Assembly: GCA_021299265.1 (NCBI GenBank)
Contig: JAJTGP010000036.1
Coordinates: 1 to 42,648, forward strand
Direction: 5' to 3'
DNA: 42,648 nt
From: Hyphomonadaceae bacterium
Lineage (GTDB): Bacteria > Pseudomonadota > Alphaproteobacteria > Caulobacterales > Aquidulcibacteraceae
Shown piece by piece: positions 1 to 10,000 of this stretch. The notes under the pieces are model-generated. The model worked only from the letters and a program-made list of their open reading frames with translations, made no database searches and was not told the DNA's origin. Made by a program: the position numbers and the translations under genes. Positions within the stretch are counted from its first letter, which is position 1; every line of letters starts with the position of its first letter.

Positions 1-105
1 ATTATCATCGCGGTCGCCAGAAAACTCCTCACACACCTCAACGCCATGATCCGCTCAGGACAGCCTTGGAGCAATCAAATCAACGCTGAATTGACACCCG
101 CATGA
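1..105 (+). CDS. IS110-family transposase, C-terminal fragment (5' end outside window)
   Basis: Frame 1 gives 34 residues ending in a TGA stop. They include the stretch VARKLLTHLNAMIRSGQPW, which is typical of the extreme C terminus of IS110-family DEDD/serine recombinase-like transposases. The catalytic domains would lie upstream and are not visible. The reading frame is open to the left edge, so it cannot be told whether the gene is intact. Confidence 0.7.
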   Translation: MIIAVARKLLTHLNAMIRSGQPWSNQINAELTPA

Positions 106-120
106 CCTTGGTCAAGACAG
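1..120 (+). mobile_element. 3' end of an IS110-family insertion sequence
   Basis: The window opens inside the last 34 codons of an IS110-type transposase (stop at 103-105). The short sequence after it, with a TTGGTCAAGACAGTTGCTA stretch, resembles what commonly follows the transposase in this family. IS110 elements have no terminal inverted repeats, so the exact edge cannot be fixed from one side. Only about 80 nt separate the transposase stop from the sigma-factor gene, so the element ends within that gap. Family assignment rests on the C-terminal peptide alone. Whether the element is complete lies outside the window. Confidence 0.7.
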
Positions 121-185
121 TTGCTACCGCGCGGAGCTCATTTCTGCGGCCTGAAGCAGGTCCGAGTCAATCGACCAATAGTCCC

Positions 186-1439
186 TCATCCCTCCCGCTG
201 GCTTAACAAAAACGCGCGCACCTTTGGATTTTCCGTCAGACCGATCGCGCGCTCCATCGCTGCCGCTGCGGCGTCGCCTTCCTCGCAGGCGCGATGGGCG
301 GCGGCTAAGGTCACCCAATAGGGTTGATAGGTGCTGACATCGCCTGCATCGAGGCTGAACAGAACGTCGAGGGCCGAACGCCCTTGCCCCATGGCTTGCA
401 GGACGGCGGCATAGCTAACGAAGGCGCCAATGCTGGGCCGATGGGTGAGCAAGAGCTCATGGAAAGAGCGCAGCGCCGCCCAATTGGTCGTGCCTGTGAT
501 CGGGGCTTGGATATGGATGGATTGGATGGCCGCTTCGATCTGAAACCGACCGAGCCGGTTCAGCTTGGAGGCGCGGACGAGAAGGTCTTCAGCTTCGATG
601 ATCTTGGCGCGTTCCCATAAGGTCGCATCTTGATCCTTGAGGGGCACAAAATCGCCATCCGGCCCCCAGCGCGCCGCCTTGCGCGCATCGACATACAGCA
701 TCAACGCCAACAGGCCCAAGGCCTCCGGCTCTTGCGGCATGAGAGACACCAGCAGGCGGGCGAGAAAGATGGCTTCTTCGGCCAGTGAGATATTGCGGTC
801 ATCCGAGCCTGCCACCGCGTCAAAAGACGTGCCGAACGCGGCATAGATCGCCGACAGCACATCTTCCAAACGGGCTGGCAACGCGTCGAGATCGGGGATT
901 TTAAAGCCGATGCCGGCAGCCTTAATCTTGGCTTTGGCGCGCACCAAACGCTGGCCCATCGTCGTGGGAGAGACCAAGAAGGCAGAGGCAATCTGGGCGG
1001 CATCAAGGCCTAGGATCGTTTGGAGCATCAAAGGCGTTCGAACATCTTCTTGAATGGCTGGGTGGGCGCAGACAAACATGAGGGCCAAGCGTTGATCTGG
1101 AATAGGCTCTTGCGCGGCAGACGGGGCGTCCATCCTTCGCAAAATCTCGTCCATACCGCGAAGCTTTACAGCTTCATGCCGATGGGCATTGATCAAGCGA
1201 TTGCGCGCAGTGGTCAAAAGCCAAGCATCAGGATTGGTGGGGATGCCGCGCTTGGGCCACGTCTCTAAGGCTGCTGCAAAGGCCTCTGACAAGGCATCTT
1301 CGCTGGCAGCCAAATCCCCATCGCGCGCGGCCAAGAGCGCCACAAGGCGACCATAGGAGGCGCGCGCCGCGCCCACCACCGTCTCGACAATTTTGTCCTT
1401 GCCGGGAGGCGTGGCCGAAGAGACGCGCGCATCGGCCAT
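186..1439 (-). CDS. ECF42-type RNA polymerase sigma factor with C-terminal TPR-like domain
   Basis: A 417-residue extracytoplasmic-function sigma factor. Region 2 lies at about residues 25-90 (A-RNRLIN core-binding helix) and region 4 at about 120-180 (Q-ILGL-AAQIA helix-turn-helix). The remaining ~230 residues form the alpha-helical TPR-like extension with the family pattern EPEALGLLALML...DQD...W. In the ECF42 group this extension replaces a conventional anti-sigma factor, and the partner is a DGPF/YciI protein. Exactly such a gene lies 2 nt upstream on the same strand. The start is the ATG at 1439. No anti-sigma gene is present, which fits the group. The target regulon is unknown; members usually control their own DGPF neighbours. 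Confidence 0.9.
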   Translation of the reverse strand: MADARVSSATPPGKDKIVETVVGAARASYGRLVALLAARDGDLAASEDALSEAFAAALETWPKRGIPTNPDAWLLTTARNRLINAHRHEAVKLRGMDEILRRMDAPSAAQEPIPDQRLALMFVCAHPAIQEDVRTPLMLQTILGLDAAQIASAFLVSPTTMGQRLVRAKAKIKAAGIGFKIPDLDALPARLEDVLSAIYAAFGTSFDAVAGSDDRNISLAEEAIFLARLLVSLMPQEPEALGLLALMLYVDARKAARWGPDGDFVPLKDQDATLWERAKIIEAEDLLVRASKLNRLGRFQIEAAIQSIHIQAPITGTTNWAALRSFHELLLTHRPSIGAFVSYAAVLQAMGQGRSALDVLFSLDAGDVSTYQPYWVTLAAAHRACEEGDAAAAAMERAIGLTENPKVRAFLLSQREG

Positions 1440-1441
1440 GG

Positions 1442-1804
1442 TTAGCCTTGGGGTGGAGGTGGCATCACGGGGCGGATTTCAATTGACCCTGCGCTTGCCG
1501 CTGGGGATTTTGCGGCCCAGTCGAGCGCGGCATCCAGATCAGCTACCTCAATGATGAAATAGCCACCTAATTGCTCTTTCGTATCGGCAAATGGACCATC
1601 TTGAACCACGCGCTTGCCGTCGCGGATTCTCAGCGTCGTTGCCGTGTGAGGCGGTTGCAACCCATCGCCATTAATGACGATGCCAGATTGATGCATGGCG
1701 CCGATAAAGGCAGACCAGCCACCCCAATAGGCTGCCGCCTGTGCTGGATCGTCCCGCTTGGACCGTTCGGCTTCGGTTTCGTTCATAATCAACATGAATT
1801 GCAT
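1442..1804 (-). CDS. YciI-family DGPF-domain protein
   Basis: A 120-residue cytosolic ferredoxin-like alpha+beta protein of the YCII/DGPF family. It starts MQFMLIMNETE and carries the defining motif DGPFADTKEQLGGY at about residues 69-82. Family members are small dimers whose biochemical role is mostly unproven. Next to ECF42 sigma factors they are the usual co-transcribed target or partner. The stop lies 2 nt before the sigma-factor start, so the two genes are almost certainly one transcript. A TGGAGA ribosome-binding site precedes the ATG at 1804. Confidence 0.9.
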   Translation of the reverse strand: MQFMLIMNETEAERSKRDDPAQAAAYWGGWSAFIGAMHQSGIVINGDGLQPPHTATTLRIRDGKRVVQDGPFADTKEQLGGYFIIEVADLDAALDWAAKSPAASAGSIEIRPVMPPPPQG

Positions 1805-1869
1805 GGTAAGTCTCCATTGGTTTTATGACTCAGTCGCTCGGTCTGGTCGAGGGGGGTGATGATTTGAGA

Positions 1870-2313
1870 TCAGGCTGCAAGCCGCTGTTTGTCGGAAAAT
1901 CGGGCGACCCACAGCAAGGCTGCTGCGATGGCTACCACAACGGTCAGGACGATCACTTGGGGCGGGCCCAAAGCCGCAAACACGCCATGGACAATGTCGC
2001 CAATATAGAGGACGACATAAGCAACCAGTGAGGCCAGCAACACGGGCTGAGCGCCCTTATTTTTGACGGCCATCAAGATCGAGCCAATCAGCCCGCCAAT
2101 GACGCCAACGCCAAAGGCAAAATTCATCCAGAACGGAATCGACAGATAGACATCAATTTGTTCCGGCGTCATGCCCTTGGCCGCCAGACTTGCGGAGGTT
2201 GCTGTGACCGCGCCCATAAACTGGACGAGGCCAAAGATATTCCACGCAATGCCTAGGACTGCGACCGCCCAGAACCAGGGCGGCAACTTTCGCTGTATGC
2301 CAGCTTCAACCAT
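1870..2313 (-). CDS. small four-helix membrane protein of the ECF42 operon
   Basis: A 147-residue integral membrane protein with about four hydrophobic segments (roughly residues 12-32, 60-82, 90-108, 118-137). The sequence shows no enzymatic motif. Relatives beside DGPF genes are often labelled sugar transporter without evidence. The open frame runs further upstream, but the ATG at 2313 is preceded by a clear AAGGAG seven bases away, so that start was chosen. It is first in a minus-strand cluster with the DGPF and sigma-factor genes (65-nt gap to the next gene). Co-regulation by the ECF sigma factor is inferred from position. Confidence 0.75.
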   Translation of the reverse strand: MVEAGIQRKLPPWFWAVAVLGIAWNIFGLVQFMGAVTATSASLAAKGMTPEQIDVYLSIPFWMNFAFGVGVIGGLIGSILMAVKNKGAQPVLLASLVAYVVLYIGDIVHGVFAALGPPQVIVLTVVVAIAAALLWVARFSDKQRLAA

Positions 2314-2379
2314 TTTCTGCTCCTTCAAACATCTCAGAGACGGGGAAGCAGCTCTCGCTTCTCGCGTTCTCACAAGCAT

Positions 2380-2407
2380 GACACCTGAGCAGACAGCGAT
2401 TTCGACA
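2380..2407 (-). promoter_or_regulatory. candidate ECF-type promoter of the sigma-factor operon
   Basis: On the minus strand TGTCGAA (2407-2401) is followed about 17 nt later by GTGTCATG (TGTC at 2383-2380). It resembles the TGTCGA -35 element, as I recall it, for ECF42 promoters, with a degenerate -10. A second TGTCGAA faces the other way at 2445-2451. This is pattern matching only. Confidence 0.35.
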
Positions 2408-2497
2408 GCAGTCAGAAAAAAGTGCAGCGACGTGTCAGAATAGTTGTCGAAACAGGCTATGGGTGATGCCCTGCCCTCAAGGACGCCCAAAACGCTC

Positions 2498-3001
2498 ATG
2501 CTGACCGACCTCATCCTGTTTCGCCATGGCAAAGCCGTTCGCCCGCATGAGGCAGGCGATGACTTCAGTCGTGGCTTGACCCCGCGCGGGCGGTTGCAAG
2601 CCGCAGCCCAAGCGAGCCGTTTGAAAGAGGCGGGTTGTGACCTCCAGCTCGCATTGGTCTCCACAGCCTTACGCGCCGCCGAGACCTGGGATGCCTGCCG
2701 ACCCGCTTTCCCCGATGCGCAAGTTCACTTGTCGCGCCCGCTTTATTTGGCAGCACCCAGCATTTATCTGAACGCTGCGAAGACGGCCAAGGCCAGCCGC
2801 GTGATGATCATTGCGCATGATCCGGGCCTCCACGAACTGGCACGCAGCCTGATGAAGGGCGATACGGGCCAAGACCGAGGGCAAACTTCTTTGCGCGAGC
2901 ACCTGCCGACCAGCGGTGTCGCTTGGTTCTATGCTGACCCAGAAGCCAGCTCCGGGTTTAAGTTGAAGCAATTTTGGCCCCCTGAACCCGTGTCGGCCTA
3001 G
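2498..3001 (+). CDS. SixA-like histidine phosphatase
   Basis: A 167-residue member of the histidine phosphatase superfamily. It begins MLTDLILFRHGKAV, where RHG carries the catalytic phospho-accepting histidine (about residue 9). A second catalytic histidine lies in the IIAHDPGLHEL segment (about 107-117), and the STALRAAET stretch matches the family's conserved S-R-ET motif. The size is that of SixA-type phosphohistidine phosphatases, which dephosphorylate phosphotransfer proteins. The substrate here is unknown. The frame is open to a TTG at 2444 and an ATG at 2459; 2498 was chosen because homologues begin just before the RHG strand. It lies 75 nt upstream of glnD. Confidence 0.8.
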   Translation: MLTDLILFRHGKAVRPHEAGDDFSRGLTPRGRLQAAAQASRLKEAGCDLQLALVSTALRAAETWDACRPAFPDAQVHLSRPLYLAAPSIYLNAAKTAKASRVMIIAHDPGLHELARSLMKGDTGQDRGQTSLREHLPTSGVAWFYADPEASSGFKLKQFWPPEPVSA

Positions 3002-3076
3002 GTGCTGGCGCGGGATTGGCAGTTCCGCCGCACGCTTCCTAATGACAAATCAACCCCTGTGCGTGCATGAAGTTGC

Positions 3077-5929
3077 ATGAGCAAACCAAAGCGCACCCCT
3101 TTAAAGCCCTGGACGATAGAAGCCGTAGTCGATGGCAACCGCTTGCGCGTGCAATTATCCGCCGCCGCACTGGACCATTTGGGTGATGAAAAGGCGGCCA
3201 GAGCCCGGGCTCTGGACCTGCTCAAAGGGGCTTTGTTTCGCGGCCGCCTGATTGCGCAAGAGCGGTTAGAAAGCGGCGCCGGCGGGCTTGATTGCGCGCA
3301 CCTGTTGGCAGCCGTGCAAGATCAAGTGATCTCAGCCCTCTATGATTTCACGATCACTCACGTGTTCCGCGCACGCAATCCGACGGCGGCAGAGCGGTTG
3401 AGCGTGTGTGCCACGGGCGGCTATGGCCGCAATTCCATGGCGCCATCGTCGGATGTCGATTTAATGTTCGTCCGCCCAATCAAGGATGCGTCTTGGGCCG
3501 AGAGCGTGATTGAATATATGCTCTATATGCTGTGGGACATGGGCCTGAAAGTCGGCCATGCCTCGCGCACGATTTCTGAGTGTTTGCGCGCTGCCCGCGA
3601 AGACATGACGATCCGAACCTCGGTACTGGAAACCCGCTTTGTCTGCGGCGATAAGCTATTGTTCCGGGAGTTGGAAATCCGCCTGCGCAAGGACTTGTTT
3701 GACGGCACGGCAGCAGACTTTGTCGCGGCGAAACTGGCCGAGCGCGACAATCGCCACCGCCGCACGGGCGAAAGCCGCTATATGGTCGAGCCCAATATCA
3801 AGGACGGCAAAGGCGGCCTACGCGATCTACATACCCTCTTCTGGATCGCTAAATATATTCACGGCACCGATGAGGTCGGCCAATTTGTCGAAAAAGGCAT
3901 TTTCAGCCGCGAGGATATGAAGCACTTTAATCAGGCAGCTGAATTCCTATGGACCGTCCGCTGTCACCTCCATTTCCTAACGGGGCGGGCGGAAGAGCGC
4001 CTGACCTTTGACTTACAGCCTGAAATGGCCCGCCGCATGGGCTATGGCGATAGGGCCGATAATCCAGCGGTAGAGCGCTTTATGAAGCGCTATTTTCTCG
4101 TCACCAAGCAAGTGGGTTCCTTGACGCGCATCTTGTCGGCGCGGCTGGAGTTAGACCGGCAAAAAGCGGCGCCGCGCGGGATATCGCGCTTCTTTGCCAG
4201 CCCGCAAAAGGCCAAACAGCTGGATGACCCCCGCTTTATTGAGGATCGGGGTCGCATCGGGTTTGCGCATCCAGAACAGGTCGCCGACGATTTGTCGGCC
4301 CTGATCGATATCTTCAAAATGGCAGATAGCTTAGACCTTGATATCGATCCCTCCGCACTGGCGCGCGTCACCAGCATGGCGGCGAAGGGCCGGATTATGC
4401 GAGACGATCCAAAGTCCGTTGCCAGCTTCTTAGACCTTGCCACCTCAACGAAAGACCCTGCCCGTGCGTTGGGGCTTTTGAATGAGGCTGGTCTCTTAGG
4501 TAAGTTCGTCCCCGAATTTGGGCGGATTGTCGGCCAAACCCAGTTCAATATGTATCATCACTTCACTGTGGATGAGCATACTTTGCGCGGTATCGCCAAT
4601 ATCTCCGATATTGAGCACGGTCGGTTGAGCAAGGAATTGCCAGTCTCGACAGAGCTTTTCCCGCGCATTGCCAACCGCCGCGCGCTCTATTTGGCCATGT
4701 TGCTGCACGATGTCGGCAAGGGCGAAGGCGATCAACAGATTGAAGGGGCAAAGGCTGCCAATATTGCCTGTCGCCGTCTGGGCCTTGATGCTGAAGAGGT
4801 TGAACTGGTTGCTTGGCTGGTCGGGCACCATTTGATCATGAGCGAAGTGGCCCAGCGCCGCGATATTGGCGACCCGAAAACCATCACAGACTTTGCAGCT
4901 AATGTCGGGACGTTGGAGCGGTTGCGCTTGCTGCTGGTTTTGACCGTGGCTGACATTCGCGCTGTGGGTCCAGGTGTTTGGAATGATTGGAAAGCGCAGC
5001 TCCTGCGCGACCTATATAAGCTGACCGAGGCCACGCTGCGGGGTGGCCGGTCCGATGAAGGCTTTGTGCGCCGTCAATTGCGGGCTCAGGCGGATGAGCG
5101 CCGAGCGCAGGCCTTGATTGACCCCATTCTCGCGGAATTCTTTACCAGCCTCGAAGACGCTTATTGGCTCGGATTTGATACCGATCAACAGAAATGGCAT
5201 GGAGCCGAAGTGGCGAAAGCGCTGCGGCAGCAATCGCCCTTTTGGCTCGCCTCGCGGCTAGCACCCAGTCGCGGTGCCACAGAGGTCTTGGTCCTATCAC
5301 CCGATCAACCGGGCCTCTTTGCAGCCCTGTCGGCCGTATTTGCGCAAGCAGGCGCCAATGTCATTGATGCGCGAATCCATACCTCCAAAAGTGGCCAAGC
5401 CTTCGACGTCTTTGCCCTACAGGATCAGTCCGGGGCGGCCTTTGGCGAAGGCCGGCAAGACGCCATCGACCGCCTGTTTACCCGCCTAGAAACGGCACTG
5501 GATGCGCAACGCAAAGCGGAGCGAGAGCGTCTGGTTGCAGCCACGGCTGGCACCGTTAAAAAGCCGACCAATCGCACTGCCGCGTTTGCGATTGAGCCCG
5601 TCATCATGATCGACAATGAAGGCGCGGCCTTTGATACGATTGTGGAGGTCTCGGGTCGGGATCGCACAGGCCTCTTGGCCGATCTGGCGCAAGTCTTTGA
5701 GGACGAGGGCCTAAACGTGACCTCTGCTCATATTGATAGCGTGGGCGAGCGGGCAACAGATGCGTTTTATTTACGCGATCGCGGTGGCTTTAAATTGTTG
5801 GAAGCGCGGCGGATCACGACTTTGAAGGAGCGTCTGATGGGCGTTCTGGCAGAAGCAGATACGTCGGAGGGGCCAAGCCTTTTGCCCCGCCGGAAACTCG
5901 CACGCGCACGCGCCAGCAGCCGCCGCTAA
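3077..5929 (+). CDS. glnD: bifunctional PII uridylyltransferase/uridylyl-removing enzyme
   Basis: A 950-residue GlnD of full length. The nucleotidyltransferase core GGYGRNSMAPSSDVDLM is at residues 114-130, with the two metal-binding aspartates. A GlnD-type linker follows, then an HD phosphohydrolase domain at about 490-620 (HHFTVDEHT, LLHDVGKG near 544). Two ACT domains close the protein at about 735-800 and 855-930. It senses glutamine and attaches or removes UMP on PII proteins, setting glutamine synthetase activity and nitrogen-gene expression. All catalytic motifs look intact. The start is the ATG at 3077. It converges with the GH84 gene, leaving 4 nt between stops. Confidence 0.97.
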   Translation: MSKPKRTPLKPWTIEAVVDGNRLRVQLSAAALDHLGDEKAARARALDLLKGALFRGRLIAQERLESGAGGLDCAHLLAAVQDQVISALYDFTITHVFRARNPTAAERLSVCATGGYGRNSMAPSSDVDLMFVRPIKDASWAESVIEYMLYMLWDMGLKVGHASRTISECLRAAREDMTIRTSVLETRFVCGDKLLFRELEIRLRKDLFDGTAADFVAAKLAERDNRHRRTGESRYMVEPNIKDGKGGLRDLHTLFWIAKYIHGTDEVGQFVEKGIFSREDMKHFNQAAEFLWTVRCHLHFLTGRAEERLTFDLQPEMARRMGYGDRADNPAVERFMKRYFLVTKQVGSLTRILSARLELDRQKAAPRGISRFFASPQKAKQLDDPRFIEDRGRIGFAHPEQVADDLSALIDIFKMADSLDLDIDPSALARVTSMAAKGRIMRDDPKSVASFLDLATSTKDPARALGLLNEAGLLGKFVPEFGRIVGQTQFNMYHHFTVDEHTLRGIANISDIEHGRLSKELPVSTELFPRIANRRALYLAMLLHDVGKGEGDQQIEGAKAANIACRRLGLDAEEVELVAWLVGHHLIMSEVAQRRDIGDPKTITDFAANVGTLERLRLLLVLTVADIRAVGPGVWNDWKAQLLRDLYKLTEATLRGGRSDEGFVRRQLRAQADERRAQALIDPILAEFFTSLEDAYWLGFDTDQQKWHGAEVAKALRQQSPFWLASRLAPSRGATEVLVLSPDQPGLFAALSAVFAQAGANVIDARIHTSKSGQAFDVFALQDQSGAAFGEGRQDAIDRLFTRLETALDAQRKAERERLVAATAGTVKKPTNRTAAFAIEPVIMIDNEGAAFDTIVEVSGRDRTGLLADLAQVFEDEGLNVTSAHIDSVGERATDAFYLRDRGGFKLLEARRITTLKERLMGVLAEADTSEGPSLLPRRKLARARASSRR

Positions 5930-5933
5930 GACC

Positions 5934-7001
5934 CTATTGCGTTTGGACCATCTCGGTTGTCGCCGCATATTCATCTTGCAGCCAAGCCAGAATTTCGCGC
6001 GCCGCCGGGTGATTAATCGACTGATAGCGCTCAACTAAGGCTTCGCGCCGCTTACCAAGCTTGGTAAGCCCTAGGTCCTGGAAACTCATGATGTCGGCGC
6101 GCACCTTATCGGCCAATTCTGAGCCTAAGACTTTCACCGCTGCAGCATGGCCACTCGCGCCATAGCAATATTCATCACCTTGTTGGTAGGCGATGGCGAG
6201 CGAAATCGCGGGTATGCAGGTGAGAAGGGGCTGCAAGGCCGGATTGAGGGCGTGGCCGGACACCCAATCCGCTAAACGGTGGGAGCGGCCGGTAAAACCG
6301 CGTAGGTGCAGGAATTGGCTCATCCGAGGGCCATCATTGACGGGATAATTATCCCATAACAGAGGCTTGCGCTTTAACAAGGCTCCAATTTCACGCACAT
6401 GGCCGACCGAAATCTCACGCGCGCAGACCTCTTCACCCGTCCAATAAATATCGATTTCCGGATCAAGGCTTAAGCCTAACTCCCGCAGATAATGTTCGGG
6501 GCGGCGGCCAAAAACGCGGTCCAGCACAGGATCGTTGGAATAATAAGTCGGAGTCATGGACAGCTTCAACTGGGGTGCGGTGTCACGCGCAAGATGCATG
6601 ATCTCAATTTGCCGCTGTGCGAGATCTGGCAGGCTGGAGTGCATGTCGTCGAAGAAAATGCCGAGATCTTGAATACCGTGAGAGGCCAAATCCTCAACGC
6701 GGTTGATGAAGGTATTGCGCACGCTACCATTGAAATCATTGAAGGCTTCATAGGGGCTGAGGCCAATCCCGACCCGGACGCCAAAGCCTTTGCAGAAAGC
6801 GACAAATTGCGAAATCTGCGCGGCTTCTTGCAAAGAATGCGGCTCTACCCACCGGCGTCGCAAGAAAGGGTCACCTTTGGGCGCATAATGGAAAAAGCGA
6901 TAGCCATAAGGGGCTAACATCTCAACCACAGCACGGCGGTCATCCCATGACCATGGTTGACCGAAATAACCTTCAATAATACCTAAATTAGGGGTCGACA
7001 T
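5934..7001 (-). CDS. GH84-family beta-N-acetylglucosaminidase (O-GlcNAcase-like)
   Basis: A 355-residue single-domain protein of the NAGidase (GH84) fold. Family hallmarks are EGYFGQPW at 10-17, the catalytic aspartate pair in IFFDDMHSS (D118-D119), WTGEEV near 205 and LWDNYPVND near 235. GH84 enzymes remove N-acetylglucosamine by substrate-assisted catalysis. In animals they act on O-GlcNAc proteins; bacterial substrates are mostly unclear. There is no signal peptide, so a cytosolic role is likely. The ATG at 7001 has AGGTG upstream and leaves an 8-nt gap after the PodJ-like gene, so it is probably its operon partner. A longer open frame upstream overlaps that gene and was rejected. Confidence 0.88.
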   Translation of the reverse strand: MSTPNLGIIEGYFGQPWSWDDRRAVVEMLAPYGYRFFHYAPKGDPFLRRRWVEPHSLQEAAQISQFVAFCKGFGVRVGIGLSPYEAFNDFNGSVRNTFINRVEDLASHGIQDLGIFFDDMHSSLPDLAQRQIEIMHLARDTAPQLKLSMTPTYYSNDPVLDRVFGRRPEHYLRELGLSLDPEIDIYWTGEEVCAREISVGHVREIGALLKRKPLLWDNYPVNDGPRMSQFLHLRGFTGRSHRLADWVSGHALNPALQPLLTCIPAISLAIAYQQGDEYCYGASGHAAAVKVLGSELADKVRADIMSFQDLGLTKLGKRREALVERYQSINHPAAREILAWLQDEYAATTEMVQTQ

Positions 7002-7009
7002 AGGGGCAC

Positions 7010-10000
7010 CTAGTCTTGTGATCCACTCTCGGGACGGAATTTTGCGACTAATTGATCTTGTGAGGCCCGTTGCTCTGGCGTCAAACGGGCACCAATTTCT
7101 CGAACTTTTGCCGACGCGTCCTGATCCCCGCCACGGGCAGCCAAAGCAAACCAATAATAGGCTTGCACGTCAGACTTTGGACCGCCAAGGCCTTGCTCTG
7201 CCATAGCACCCAAATTGAACTGAGAGTCGGTGACACCGCGCTGCGCCGCAAGACGGAAGCTTTCGGCTGCACGCGCCATGTTTTGTGGCACGCCATCGCC
7301 ATTGGCGTAATAGACGCCCAGATTATGCATCGCTTGGCGGCTACCGCGCGCTGCAGCGCGTTCGGTCAAAGCACGTGCTTGCGACAAATCCTTGGGAACG
7401 CCATCGCCATTCTCAAATTTTCTCGCCAAGCGGTTCATCGCGCGTGTATCGCCACTGTCTGAAGCGCGGCGCAGAAGCGCAACGCTGCCTGCGCCATCAC
7501 CAGCTTGTTCACGCGCCATGGCTTGTTCGAACAGGGAACCGCTGGCAGGTGTTGCGCCAGATGCGACGACAGGTGGGACAGCGCGCGGCTGATTTGGTGT
7601 TGCTGCCACAGCGGCGGCAGGCGCGGCGGCGGTTGGGGTTGCTGGCACGCGGGTTGGCGCTGCGGCTGCGGCGGTGGCGGTGGCTGCGAGTGCAGGTGCG
7701 GCGACCGAAGCCACCCGGGGTGGGGCTGCCGAACTGGCGGTTGGCGCTTTCGCGACTGTAGCAACGCGCGGTGCCGGCTGCGCGATTGGGCGCTGAGACG
7801 GCCGCGGCGTTGCGTCGGGACGAGCGGCGTTAAAAGTGGAGGTGCGCAGGCGCGCACGCTGAGCTTCGGCACGAGCTTTAGCGGCGCGAGCTTGTGCATC
7901 TGCAGAAGCCATGATGCGCGCTGCTTCTACTTGCTGAGCCGTCGGTGCCGGCTTAGCGGCGGGTGGCGTGGCAGCAGGGGGTGTCGCAACCTTTGTCGCT
8001 GGCGGCACCAATTGCGCCTTTGGCAATTGTGGCGGTGGGTTTGCGATGCTTGGCGTCGTCGTTGCACCTGCGGCACTTGGGGAAGCTGGGGCTGCAGCTG
8101 GCGCCGCGGCGGCGGGTGGAGTGCCTGCTGGGCCTGCAGCGACGGGTGCCGCTGGTGGTTGAGTGGCGTCCGCTCCGGGGGCAGGCACCGCGCCTGCAAC
8201 GGGTGCAGGCGTGGCCATTTGCGTCGCAAGCTCTGGCGGCAAGGGCACGTTTTCTTGCTTGAGAGCGGCTGGCTTTTCGTCAGCATTGGCCGACGGCCGT
8301 AATTGGCTATAGACCGCAAAACCACCGGTAGCGACCAAAGCGGCGGCGGCGGCGATGCCAACCGGGGACAAGGGCCCCTTCGGCTTAGCCCCGTCCTTAC
8401 CGGGATCTTTGCCGGCCTGAGGCGCTTGTGCCTTGGCAACAGGCTTCGTCTTTGCGTTTTGGGCTTTTGCGTTTTGGGCATCCGCCTTTTTGTCTTTGCC
8501 GCCAGGTGCCTTTAAGGACAGGGCTGGCTTCTTCTTGCTTTGGGCAGCTTCCCGCGCAGCGGCAGCCTGATTCGCGGCCCGGCGGGCAGCGACCAAATAG
8601 TCTGGCGCTGTGCCGGCACTCGTGCTGGGCTCATCCCAGTCATGGTCCAAGACACCGAGGCCATCATCGAAATCAGCGTCGAGCGGTGCGGTCGCGTCCA
8701 GCGCCATCGGCTCCAACTCGGCACCAAAAGGATCGTGGCTGCCTGCCAACGGGTCTGGCACATCATGGCGCAGATCAGCGAAATCGCTCAGGGGTTCGAC
8801 ATCATCGCCGTCTGGAAACGGCGAGCCGAAACTGCCACGCCGCGCCGGACTGGCACCGGTTGCTGCGGCCGCAGGTTTTGCATTTGGACTATCCATGAAG
8901 AATGGATCGTCAAACTGCGGTTTCTCCAGCGAATTCAAGCGTGTTTCAAAGCTGAAGCCATCGTCATCGGGCAATTCAGCCGGATTGACAAAGCCCAATT
9001 CTTCACGCGCCGGCCCACCGACATCAACTGCATGATTGGGATCATAAATCGGCTCAGCATAGGCTGCGACACTTCCCTGCTCCGCCTTTTCCAAACGCAC
9101 ACCAAAAGCAGCAAAGTCGCGCTGCAGCGGCGCAATCATCGACTGAACGCGCGCGTCAACCGATTGAATTTCCGTGCGCACTTGGCCTAGGGCTTCATCG
9201 AGCATTTCGCGTGTCTTGTCGTCTTTGCCACCGACACTGGAAGCAAGGCTTTGAAGCGCATTGTCATGATTGGCCGCGAGACGATCCGCCAATTCCTGCA
9301 CTTGCTTACTGATCGTAGCGATGGATTCTGCGGACTGACGCTCGGACGTATCGAGGCGGTCACCCAGGTTTTGCGCCAAACGTTGGATATGTTGGCCCGC
9401 CTGCTCCATAACGGAGGCATCATGCCGCTCAATCGACGACAGACGCTCATCAACGGCACGTGTGATGCGCGCCAGCTCCAGCTTCATCGCTATAGAGCCC
9501 GTTTGATCTGGGCCAGCCTCACGGCTTTCCACTTCAGCCAAGCGCGCATCGAGAGCGTGCGTGGCTTCTGCCAGTTTGGCACTGACGCGATCAAACGCCT
9601 CGTGACTGCGCTGTTCACTGGCGTCGAGACGGCTCGCGAGGGCTTGAGCCACTTCCGTCATCTGGCCACCGACACCGCCAGAAACAGCCGCTTCAACCTG
9701 CCCCTGCAGGTCAGCACGGGTCGCCTCAATCTTGGCATTCAAATCATGGAGGCGCGCGGAAAGCTCGTTGGTCTTGGCCTCAAGCGCATCCACGGCCGTC
9801 AGCGTATCGCCGGTCTTTCCTGCCCCTTCAAGTTGGGTCAGGCGCGCGGAAAGCTCCACCAAGGCCTCGACCATGCGCGACGCATTATCCTGCGCATGGG
9901 CTTCAATGCTGTTCACCCGCTCTGTCACCAGATTGATGCCTTGGTTAGCACCTTCAATGGTTTGGGTGGTGATATCTTCCAATTGACCCAAGCGGCCCTC

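Noticed and set aside
7002-7154. Longer N terminus for the GH84 protein
   Set aside because: It would overlap the PodJ-like gene by about 145 nt. The ATG at 7001 has a ribosome-binding site and starts the conserved region.
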